Assembly: GCA_016584305.1 (NCBI GenBank)
Contig: JACEEZ010024150.1
Span: forward strand, 1 to 64,000
Direction of reading: 5' to 3'
Source: Chionoecetes opilio
Taxonomy: Eukaryota; Arthropoda; Malacostraca; Decapoda; Majidae
DNA length: 64,000 nucleotides
Shown: one piece after another, positions 47,160-57,339 of the stretch
Position numbering within the stretch: the first letter of the stretch is position 1
Layout: each line of letters begins with the position of its first letter
The notes under the pieces: generated by a model
What the model was told of the DNA's origin: nothing
Seen by the model: only the letters and a program-made list of their open reading frames with translations
Database searches by the model: none
Position numbers and translations under genes: made by a program

Positions 47160-47917
47160 GGGCTGTTCATTTAGAAATAGCTGATGATTTAAGTGCCTAA
47201 ACCTTTATTCAAGTGTTCCGGCGGTTTGTGGCTCAGCGGTCGTGTCCTCGGCGATTGATTAGCGATAATGCTACTAACTTTGTAGGAGCCTCCCCCATAT
47301 TGTTAGAAATATTAAATCATCCATCAGTACAAAAATCTCTAGAGTTAAGGAAATGCTCATGAACCTTTATTACTCCTAGAGCTCCTTGGCAAAATGGTTT
47401 CACAGAGAGAATGATTGGCATTGTAAAGTCTTGTCTTAGGAAAACTCTCCACAAGACAAAGATAGGTCTAGAAGATTTGAAAACCATAGTGACTGAGATT
47501 GAGACCCGTATCAATAACCGACCCTTAACCTACTTAGATAATTCATAAGTAAATATAGAAGCTCTTACTCCCTCACATTTAATTTATGTGAGAAGACTGG
47601 AACCCTTTCCTTTAATAGATACAAGGGAAGATATACAAGATCCTACAATAAAAGACCCGGCTCAACATCTCCGGGAAGGTTATCATACCTTAAGTAAAAT
47701 TTTAAGGTCATGGGATAAGCATTGGAGTGCAGATTATTTACTGAGTCTAAGGGAAAAGTTTAATGGGGCTCAACAGCCACAAAATCAAAGTCCAATCAAA
47801 GTAGGAGATATAGTAATCCTTAGGGGAGATATGCCTCGTTTGCAATGGCCTCTAGGAAAAATAGCAAAATTGCATACTGAAGGAAAGGGGATTGTGAGGT
47901 CTGTGGAGTTACTATAG

Positions 47918-49366
47918 CCTATTCACTTAAGCTGGATTCCTGGGAGCGGCTCGATGCCTAGGCGAGTATGTAACGACGTCGCTGATTGGCTGATAGCCTC
48001 GGGCAGGGTGGCGATGGTGGTGGTACTTGCCTGGCCGCAACCCAAAACCCTTGCGTTGCCTCAGAAAAATATTCATATTTCTTGGCTTTACTCATCTCTT
48101 ACACAAGATAGGCCTATTTTGTTTGCATCAGTAAATCAGGCAGTGATTGTTCAACAACAACACGCCATTCATAACTCAACAGGGTAAAAAATAAAGTCAT
48201 GACTGACTATCACATGAGTAGGCGGACTTTTAGGTTTTCAGTGCATTGAAATGTTGTACTCCTACCCGATATAACCAAGCTACCAGATAATAGTTATGAA
48301 AGCTGATTTTACCATCGTGTTCATAATACATTGCTGCATATCATGAGTATAAAAAAAATACAGTAAGACTACACTAATATTAAGATAATTAAAGGAAAGT
48401 AAAAGAGTGTATAAACATTATTTCTTGCTTATTTTGCTTCAACTCGCTCTAACTCCATAAGTTTTGGTCACATTCAATTTTCAAGAACTGTTTCAAAATC
48501 CTTATACTTTTCCGCTTCCTGTGGTATGTAGCACGTACCAATAAGGAAAAGAGTAGGTGGTCAAAATGGCTAAGAAAGTTTAAAACTACTACTGCAAACT
48601 GGCACAGTGACGGGTGAGCATTGCTCCCTATATAGGAGAGACTGTTTTCGGGAGAGCTATCAGAGGCTCCACCCGTCACGGCACCAGTTTGAAACAGTTT
48701 AACTTTCTTAGCCATTTTGACCACCTACTATTTTCCTTATTGGTACGTGCTACATACCACAGGAAGCGGAAAAATATAAGGATTTTGAAACAGTTCTTGA
48801 AAATTGAATGTGACCAAAACATATGGAGTTAGAGCGAGTTGAAGCAAAATAAGCAAGAAATAATGTTTATACCTCTTTTACTTTCCTTTAATTATCTTAA
48901 TATAGTGTAGTCTTACTGTAATTTTTTTATGCTCATGATATGCAGCAATGTATTATGAACACGATGGTAGGCTCAGCTTTCATAACTATTATCTGGTAGC
49001 TTGGTTATATCGGGTAGGAGTACAACATTTCAATGCACTGAAAACCTAAAAGTCCGCCTACTCTTGTGATAGTCAGTCATGACTTTATTTTTTACCCTAT
49101 TGAGTTATGAATGGCGTGTTGTTGTTGAACAATCACTGCCTGATTTACTGATGCAAACAAAATAGGCCTATCTTGTGTAAGAGATGAGTAAAGCCAAGAA
49201 ATATGAATATTTTTCTGAGGCAACGCAAGGGTTTTGGGTTGCGGCGAAGCAAGTACCACCACCATCGCCACCCAGCCCGAGTCTATCAGCCAATCAGCGA
49301 CGTCCTTACAAACTCGGCTAGGCAGCGAGCAGCTCCCAGCCCAGGAATCCAGGCTTAAGTGAATAG
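47918..49366. mobile_element. 1.45-kb giant palindrome (foldback element)
   Basis: The two ~700-bp arms are near-perfect inverse copies (CCTATTCACTTAAGCTGGATT ... complement at 49350), with a short centre at about 48620-48672 (CTATATAGGAGAGACTGTTTT). ACTATAG stands at 47911-47917 and again at 49367-49373, a 7- to 8-bp duplication. It interrupts the BEL/Pao frame between SVELL and RGQRCVRTV. The mirrored ORFs (48449-48724 and 48614-48832) simply reflect the arms. No transposase. Confidence 0.92.
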
Positions 49367-49945
49367 ACTATAGTGAGGGGACAACGATGTGTGCGGACGG
49401 TAAATAATTTGATTCCCTTAGAGTTAGCTGAAGAGATAAATGAAGACTCTAAGTCTGGGTCTTGGCAGGCCAACTTAGGGGATTCCCGACCTCGGAGGCA
49501 AGCTGCTTTAAAGTGTAAAACCACTTGGAGAAACCTCATTAAAGGGGGTCAAATTACCTGAAGCAACCCTTCATTTTGCGCCGGCCCCCAGTTGTGGAAA
49601 TTATCCACTAAAAACCGCTCTCTAATTTTGAGAAAGGTATTAATTTGAATGGTGGAATTTGGCGCCTACCACTAGGAAGGCGGGATACGATTACAAATTC
49701 CACCTATGTATATATTATTATAGATTTGGGTATAAATTAAGATGTATTTAGATATAGTAATATAAATTTGGTGGTATTCACCTATAATACCACAATTAAT
49801 CAAAGGATTAACCATAGACCACTGTATACCTGGACTGCACACGCGACAATGTTTTGAATTGCGGGGCTGCATAGGGGCCTGCGGGGCGCCCGACAAAGAG
49901 ATATAGTGGTCTATGGACTATCATATAGACTGGTTTATCAGTATA

Positions 49946-50553
49946 CTAGCCGCAAAGCCGCCCTCCGGGCGGACTTTTTGGCTAGCTCCTGCGGAGGGCT
50001 ATTGGTGGGCCTATGGCCATATGGCTTTGGCCTTTGGCCCACCACCTGTGTTTGGTGGGCCTTCGGCCCACCAAACACGAACTCTCCAGATAGCCCCTTC
50101 TAACTTTCCTGAAATCATGAATGTAGAAACGTATGTATTCCCCCCACCCATTCACTCACCCATTACCCATCACCCCCCACCCATTCACTCACCCATTACC
50201 CATCACCCCCCACCCATTCACTCACCCATTACCCATCACCACACACCCATTCACTCACCCATTACCCATCACCCCCCACCTATTCCCTCACCCATCACCC
50301 ATCACCCCCAACCCATCATCCCCCACCCATTCACTCACCCATCACCCCACACCCATTACCCATCACCCCACCCATTACCCATCACCCTACATCAAGGTTT
50401 CCTCAATTCTCGCAACCCACTTTTTTAGGCTGCTAAAAAAAAAATAATAATTATCGGATCATCTCATAAGTGGGCTTAAAACCTTCCCCTGGTCGACCTG
50501 GTTCCAAAAATGTGCCATATGAGGTGATTGCGCCACGGGGGACGGAACCTATA

Positions 50554-50624
<71 letters not shown>

Positions 50625-50664
50625 GACAGACAGACAGACACACTTTCGCTTATATTATTATAGA
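49946..50664 (-). mobile_element. non-autonomous Helitron-like element H4
   Basis: ATCAGTATA|CTAGCCGCAAAGCCGCCCTC CGGGCGG ... TATATTATTATAGA|TATGATATACTG. Removing it restores ATCAGTATATATGATATACT exactly as in F1 and F3. A-to-T insertion without duplication, hairpin CCGCCCTCCGGGCGG near the 3' end. Contains about seven 33-bp tandem units and (CA)n(GACA)n at 50557-50643. Confidence 0.93.
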
Positions 50665-51407
50665 TATGATATACTGTAATCTTCGTAAATGTTTGTTCTA
50701 TAATATTATCAAATAAAAAACAGTAAAACACGCTAAAGAAATGCCATTACGAGACTATGAAGAAATATGCATGAACTTAATATTCACTTAACTCTTCGCC
50801 ATTTAAAACTTTGCGAGTCAACTTTTAGCATGAAGGGTATCAATAGAAGCGCAATTTTATTAGCTTTCCATTGCTATATTTCGTTATCTGATAAATTAAT
50901 TAGAACCATGCATAAATTAGCGTTAAATAAATAAATAAAATCATCAATCGGGTAATTTTCCCGATTGATGATGTTATTTATTTACTTATATATTTCGTTT
51001 TCTGATAAATGAATTAGTACCATGTATAGATTAGCATTGACTAAATAAATAACCTCATTAATCCGGAAAATTACCCGATTGATGATTTTATTTATTTAGT
51101 TAACGCTAATTTATGCATGGTTCTAATTCATTTATCAGATAACGAAATATAGCAATGGAAAGCTAATAAAATTGCGCTTCTATTGATACCCTTCATGATA
51201 AAAGTTGACTCGCAAAGTTTTAAATGGCGAAGAGTTAAGTGAATATTAAGTTCATGCATATTTCTTCATAGTCTCGAAATGGCATTTCTTTAGCGTGTTT
51301 TACTGTTTTTTTATTTGATAATATTATAGAACAAACATTTACGAAGATTATAGTATATCATATATACTGATAAACCAGTCTATATGATCCGTATATAAAA
51401 CTATATA

Positions 51408-51516
<109 letters not shown>

Positions 51517-52186
51517 ATATGAATCCGAGCGGCCCTCCGACTTCAGGCCCTTGTGCGACAGGCCGATATTCCGTGCGCAGTCCAGGTATACAGTGGTCTA
51601 TGGATTAACATAATATAAGAATTGTGAGGAAACTTACACGTATAGGAATAAATTATTGGAACGTTCCACGTGTAAGCTCCAGCTGTCTTGAGGAGGAGTT
51701 GTAGTCAAGACATTCAGTCACGAGTTAGCAGCTACACTATGAAGTTGTAGTCAGTCTTTGATTGTACACTAAGGTGTAGTCAACCTCATATTAATACGAG
51801 TAAACTGTAACCGATCAATCGGTTAAAAGCTGGACAAAGTGGTAAAAACATCACAAGATACGAGCCGTGCCAGGTAACTTGGAAAGTTATCCTTGGCAAC
51901 TACGACGGCTTATCACTCCGCGCCGCCATTACGCAGCCACAGCCAGCCGCTCTGCTATTCTGTGTACCACAGCGTCTCACCAATACTCCCTCAAGCTAAT
52001 GATCAAGCCTTCATAAACTGAACCCATCTGCCACTGCTGAGTATACCTTAGTTAGTGACTAAATAAGGTATCTGTGCAGCTTAGGTAGATTATGGGTTAA
52101 TAACAAGGTGAGTTCACGTTAATTAATATTATAATTTCAACAGTTTGTTGTCGTCCATCAGTTGATGGGTGATAATTTCAACAGTT

Positions 52187-52205
52187 TGGTGCCCCGGGTA
52201 TAGGA
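52187..52205 (+). other. retrotransposon primer-binding site
   Basis: TGGTGCCCCGGGTATAGGA starts three bases after the LTR end CA. The first ten bases complement the 3' end of an elongator tRNA-Met (…CGGGGCACCA, from memory), with AGGAT after an imperfect stretch. Confidence 0.6.
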
Positions 52206-52217
52206 TTATCTTTGGGA

Positions 52218-52586
52218 ATGTATAGGGTGAGCGTAGTGGGTCACAGTTTATGTCCTCGGCGACTGGCCGTGGAAAATGTGGATCTCAGGCTTTTTCGAGC
52301 ACCAGGTGGCAGAGCTGATAAATTTAACACAGACACGCGTCTCAATGCAGTACTTGAGTGGCCTCATGACCTCACAATCCTTTTTCTGGGAGGCAATGAT
52401 ATAGATGATGAGTGTAGCCCCAGAGCAATCACAAATAATATCAAAAGTATACTGAAGAAAATAGAGGAGAAGTGTGGCAGTCGTGTAGGAGTGTGTTTGA
52501 TAGAGCCTAGGAAGACCAATCGATCTCCTAGACATCACCTGGTTGCTTCGCTCTGCCGAGAGGATTATTACCCTAACCGAACCTAA
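52218..52586 (+). CDS. SGNH-hydrolase-like ORF at the start of an LTR-element internal region, truncated
   Basis: ATG 52218, 13 nt after the primer-binding site. Residues 4-11 VSVVGHSL resemble SGNH block I (usual GDS, here GHS with Ser10). Residues 22-33 DLRLFRAPGGR. Residues 51-63 DLTILFLGGNDID hold a GxND block III. Then ITNNIKSILKKIEEKCGSRV and VCLIEPRKTN. Predicted alpha/beta pattern fits an SGNH/esterase fold. After CREDYY (52566) the frame enters CCTAACC repeats and stops, so the C-terminal block with the catalytic His is missing. Role in the element is unknown; lipid esterase domains are known in ORF1 of CR1-type elements. No gag motif seen. Confidence 0.6.
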   Translation: MYRVSVVGHSLCPRRLAVENVDLRLFRAPGGRADKFNTDTRLNAVLEWPHDLTILFLGGNDIDDECSPRAITNNIKSILKKIEEKCGSRVGVCLIEPRKTNRSPRHHLVASLCREDYYPNRT

Positions 52587-52769
52587 CCTAACCTCTCAAA
52601 AGGGAAGGCTCCGCCCCCTCGACCCCCCTGGTGAGATTAATAATCTAACCAAACCTTAACCGTGGTTTCTAAAGGGCTGGGGGGCCTCCAGACGGGGAGG
52701 GTGTGTTTGTATGTGCTATTAGACAACTACATAATTTCTTGAATATATATATATATATAGTACTACAAG

Positions 52770-53598
52770 CTGCATAGCGGCCTGCGGCCCACCCGACATA
52801 GAGATATAGTGGTCTATGGATTATCATATAGACTGGTTTATCAGTATATATGATATACTGTAATGTTCGAAAATGTTTGTTCTATAATATTATCAAATAA
52901 AAAACAGTAAAACACGCTAAAGAAATGCCATTACGAGACTGAAGAAATATGCATGAACTTAATATTCACTTAACTCTTCGCCATTTTAAACTTTGCGAGT
53001 CAACTTTTATCATGAAGGGTATCAATAGAAGCGCAATTTTATTAGCTTTCCATTGATATATTTCGTTATCTGATAAATTAATTAGAACCATGCATAAATT
53101 AGCGTTAAATAAATAAATAAAATCATCAATCGGGTAATTTTCCCGATTGATGATGTTATTTATTTACTTACCGTAGATATATATTTAGTTTTCTGATAAA
53201 TGAATTAGCACCATGTGTAAATTAGCATTAACTAAATAAATAACCTCATCAATCGGGAAAATTACCCGATTGATGATTTTATTTATTTAGTTAACGCTAA
53301 TGTATGCATGGTGGTAATTCATTTATCAGAAAACTAAATACAACAATAGAAAGCTAATAAAATTGCGCTTCTATTGATACCTTTCATGATAAAAGTTGAC
53401 TTGCAAAGTTTTAAATGGCGAAGAGTTGAAGTGAATATTAATATGTTCGTGCACATTTCTTCAGAGTCTCGTAATGGCATTTCTTTAGGGTGTTTTACTG
53501 TATTTTATTTGATAATATTATAGAACAAACATTTACGAAGATTACAGTACCGTATATCATATATACTGATAAACCAGTCTATATTATGCGTATATATA

Positions 53599-53649
<51 letters not shown>

Positions 53650-53740
53650 TCCGAGCGGCCCTCCGACTTCAGGGCAAGTTCAGGCCCATGTGCAACAGGC
53701 CGATATTCCGTGCGCAGTCCAGGTATACAGTGGTCTATGG
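52770..53740. mobile_element. foldback element F3, left end lost
   Basis: Begins GCTGCATAGCGGCCTGCGGC as in F2 but lacks the outer 55 bases, which are replaced by (TA)9 and GTACTACAA. Right end CAGGTATACAGTGGTCTATGG at 53740. Carries the uninterrupted versions of both Helitron target sites (ATCAGTATATATGATATACT and GATAAAAGTTGACT). Confidence 0.85.
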
Positions 53741-55000
53741 TTAGGTTCATAATCTTGCCAGGGGGTCGAGGGGGGTAGAGTCCCCCCATTAGGAGGTTAG
53801 GTTAGGTTCGGATAGGGCAATAATCCTCCCGGCAGGGCGAGGCAGAGCGGACCACTCGGAGGCTGGCGGGCAGGCTGGCGAATGCGGGGCGGTCGGGGCG
53901 CACATGTTTTCGTACAATTTTGTCACTTCCCTGGTTTCTGAGACACTGATTATTATTATTTCCTGGTCAAGTTTTACTTTTTCTAATGGAGATACATTGT
54001 TATCAATGGAAACGACCATGACGACCCTAGGATTTGGTGCCGAAATTACAAAAATAAACCTTTATAATGGGTTTCCCGAAAATAAAAATATCTCCATCTG
54101 AAAAACCACTAATTTTAGGCTAAGAAAAACTTGCATATATGCAGTTTCAACTAATACCCCCTATTGACCAATACTTTCCTAACCTAAATGGGGGGGGCTG
54201 AGCCCCAACCGACCCCCCTGCCAGTTAACTAACCTAACCCAGGCATTGATTACGTAACCTAACCTCGCTGGGTTTTTTTGGCCCCCCCAGACACCCCTTG
54301 TGTTATTTTCCATTTCCACCAGCTACTGTAAGGGTAAGAAATACTCCTTATGATGAGTACGAAATGTTCAGGATACAAAACCACGGTATTATTCCAGATA
54401 AACACCAAATTCACTTTGGTGGGCGAAACAATTTTTTTCTGCTGAGTTTTGATGTGTTTTGAATTAATATGCTAACCATTGCTGTTGCAATTTTTTTTAT
54501 TTTTTTTATATAGGTAAAGGTAGGTTAGGTTAGGTTAGGTATAGATTAGGTTAGGTCAAGTATAGGATAAAGGATAGGTTAGGTTAGGTTAGGTTAGGAA
54601 TAGGTTAGGTTAGGTAAAGGTTAGGTTAAGTTCTTTGGTTAAGTATAGGTTCGGTTAGGTTCCTTTTTTTTTCTTTTTTTTGCAAAAAAAAAAAAAAAAA
54701 AAAGTTGCGACAGAAACGGTTAACACATTCATTCAAAACACATAAAAACTTACCAGAAAAAAATAGTTTCGTCCACCAGAGGGAGTTCGGTGTTCATCTG
54801 GAAATTTACCAAAACCACCGATCGGGTATTGGTTTAAACTGCATTTATACCATAAAGCTAGTCAGTGTCACAAAAAATGACGGCGCATTCCTCGTCTATT
54901 ATTACCGAAACATTGCCCTGGCGACTCTAGTGTTATTGACGGTAGGACTTTTGAAAGCCCACTACCGATCTAATACCAAAATATATATATAGAAAACGTA
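53741..55000. repeat. X-related and TTAGG-rich repeat mosaic
   Basis: 53741-53830 is an inverted partner of 52547-52640 (GGTTAGGTTAGGTTCGGATA against CTAACCGAACCTAACCTAAC). 54440-54960 has pieces like the X elements (TTTGATGTGTTTTGAATTAAT, GGACTTTTGAAAGCCCACTA). Between them 54519-54665 is TTAGG-rich. No gene. Confidence 0.6.
54519..54665 (+). repeat. interstitial telomere-like (TTAGG) repeats
   Basis: Runs of TTAGGTTAGGTTAGG broken by TATAGG and TAAAGG. TTAGG is the usual arthropod telomere unit. Shorter tracts at 37725-37745, 52580-52592 and 53792-53810. Confidence 0.75.
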
Positions 55001-55696
55001 AGTGGTAACGGCGGTAACGACCGTGCAATTCTCGTCCATTAAAACCAAATCTTTCAGAAAAAGTAGTTACGTCCGAAAAATGGCGAGATGCTGAAAGAAA
55101 ATGAGAAAACCTGGCAGTCTTCTATCGGTCTTCCCAGAGGGTCGTTTTAATCTGCAATAATACGCTCACTTCTATATGTTTTCCCTTGATAATCACAGAA
55201 ATTACGTACAGCATTTTTTCATGTGAGAGCATCTGTGTATTTCCTGGGATGTACGAGCAGGGATGCAGGCGCTGTGTATGAAGAAACGCGTTCTTTCCTG
55301 TCAGACGCGTGGTTTTGTTTACATGATCTTGATCTTGATCTTATAGGTGGCCTAATTTTCTAGGGCAAGACCTTTGAACCGGCTACTTCTGTTGAGAAAA
55401 ACACAAACAAAAGGAAACAAAAAAAAAAAATCATCAAAACTATATACAAGCATCCAGTTCTATTATCTATTTCTCATACACCACATTCTTTCCAAAAACG
55501 TTTTCACCGTCTCTTCCGTCCCCTAGTCTCACCACACAGTCCCAGCAATGACATCCATTCTCTTCCTGGGGGTGCATTTTCGAACACTACTAGGACCATC
55601 TTAGGTACTAGGGGACTAAAACTATCTTAGCGCTAGTTGGACATTTTCCAAAGCAAATTTCGCTCCGCCTAGGACAGCGCAGCGAGTGTAGGCTAG
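55001..55696. other. unassigned
   Basis: No ORF above background. Includes a (GATCTT)3 tract at 55326-55344. Confidence 0.5.
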
Positions 55697-56730
55697 GCGG
55701 GGTTCACACTACACGTTTTTGCTGGACGTAATCTACGTGCATCTTGTCATCGTGACGTCATCGTGACGTCACTTCCTGCTTGACAGACGTGCGTCTCCAG
55801 GCTCCAAGATTCGGAGCTCCCAATTCTTTTCGCGGCTTTTTTCCAGAAATGCGGGGACGGTGGTCCCAAACAATTTAAAAGAACATTATACGTAACTAAG
55901 TTTGCAATCTCAAAATAATGCTTTTTTCCAAGGTCTGATTTAAAAATTTTATTATCATTTGATTCTGGCAGACAATATTAGTAATGGAAGACATATCATG
56001 ATGTGAAAATATTGTATCCGTGGCAACAGCGGCACCGCTGCTTGAAGGTATAAGCTCGACCACCACCACTACCTCTGTGTATTTTCTTGCGTTATTTCTC
56101 GTGTTCTCTAGTTCTAACCCTCTCACGTGCCCCTCTAGTAGCTACTATGCACCATCCTTCCTACAGCATCACGCTACGCCACCAATACCCTCTACAGGCC
56201 GTGAAATAGGTAGTAATTATTAGTGACTTGAAAAATAGCGCCACGACTGCGATATGTGGCAACACCTGTGGCCCCCGCTATACAGAATCCACTTGTAACT
56301 GTTGCAATAGCGCTGCCGACAGGGATTGTAGCGCTATATAGATAGGACAGGGCGTGAAGGGGGATATAGTGAAGGGAGTAATAGGTGTGCCATGGGGTAC
56401 AAAAGGGAGGAAGTAAGGAAAGCAAGGCGGTTTTATACTACAATGTTTTCTGATAAGAGCGAGCGGGAGGGAGACGAGGTAACGTCATCATGACGTCACG
56501 GTGACGTCACGATAACAAGACGCACGTAGAAAAAAACGTGAAGTGTGAACCGAGCCTGGTACCACCGCTCACGCATTCTGGAAAAAAGCCGCGAAAAGAA
56601 TTGGGCGCTCCGAATCTTGGAGCCTGGAGACGCACGTCTGTCAAGCAGGAAATGACGTCACGATGACGTCACGATGACAAGATGCACGTAGATTACGTCC
56701 AGCAAAAACGTGTAGTGTGAACCCCGCCTA
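55697..56730. mobile_element. long foldback MITE with TGACGTCA arms
   Basis: Left GGCGGGGTTCACACTACACG TTTTTGCTGGACG; right its exact complement ending GTGTGAACCCCGCC. Arms of ~150 bp include TCATCGTGACGTCATCGTGA, and TCCAAGATTCGGAGC opposite GCTCCGAATCTTGGA. A second, diverged right end (AACGTGAAGTGTGAACCGAG) at 56525-56550 suggests one copy inserted in another. The short ORFs at 55896-56425 are not recognisable. Confidence 0.8.
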
Positions 56731-56779
56731 ATAGTCCATGAGCCAGGCCAGATATCGGTACCACCTGGGGTGACTAAAC

Positions 56780-57339
56780 ACGAATGGTACTAAAATGTTT
56801 ATAGAGTGACTGTAAATACATTAAGATATGATAGCCTTCCCGCACTGGTACTTAGTCTGATTTTTGATGCAATGGGGGTGCTACCCAAAAAAAAGATTTT
56901 CAGCGTGACGCTCGGGGTTTTCCTCATTTTTTTAAAACAATCACACGATCGTTGCGAAACTTTGGACACCTATGTAGAATTTGATTCTCTACCAGAGTTG
57001 TTCCTAGGGATTTTTCAAAATTTCCTCATATTTTGGGATTTACCCTAAAAAAAAATAATTTTGGGTATTTTCCCATAAATCTGGAATAAATCCCTAAATA
57101 TGGGAGAAATTGAAAAAATATTCTAACAGCTTTGTAGCTAATTTGATTCTCTACAAGAGTTATTCCGATGTATATTTCAAGTTTCCCCATATTTAGGGGT
57201 TTATTTCATATTTGGTGATTTTTTGTGATATTTTGGGGATATTTATTATTGGAAGGAGCAAACATATTAGAATGGTTTCCATGTAAATGTGTTTGTTTGT
57301 TTGTTCATGTAATGTTTAATGGTGATATTTTTTTTGCAG
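56780..57339. other. non-coding 5' part of the TIR element
   Basis: AT-rich with repeated TTTTCCCATATTT/CTACCAGAGTTG-like motifs, ending TTTTTTTTGCAG|GTGTGTGC, a good splice acceptor in front of the coding region. Possibly a 5' intron. Confidence 0.5.

Larger units (their letters stand above)
46870..49561 (+). pseudogene. BEL/Pao retrotransposon pol: integrase and C-terminal domain
   Basis: Order is kept, with three interruptions. 46875-46990: VAGVDYTGAIIITGDN, KKLYVCLFTCTSTRAVHLEE (first catalytic Asp in GVDY). SINE at 46988-47159. 47177-47580: IADDLS, FRRFVAQRSCPRRLISDNAT NFVGA (second Asp), PRAPWQNGFTERMIGIVKSC (catalytic Glu), EIETRINNRPLTYLD, LTPSHLIYVRRL. 47588-47910: GDIVILRGDMPRLQWPLGKI, the DUF5641-like end. 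Palindrome at 47918-49366. 49374-49561: RTVNNLIPLELAEEIN and RPRRQAALKCKTTWRNLIKG, then stop. In-frame stops and indels show it is dead. RT is not present. Confidence 0.9.

Noticed and set aside
48449..48832. Two similar ORFs on opposite strands
   Set aside because: They are mirror readings of the two arms of the giant palindrome and carry no known motif.
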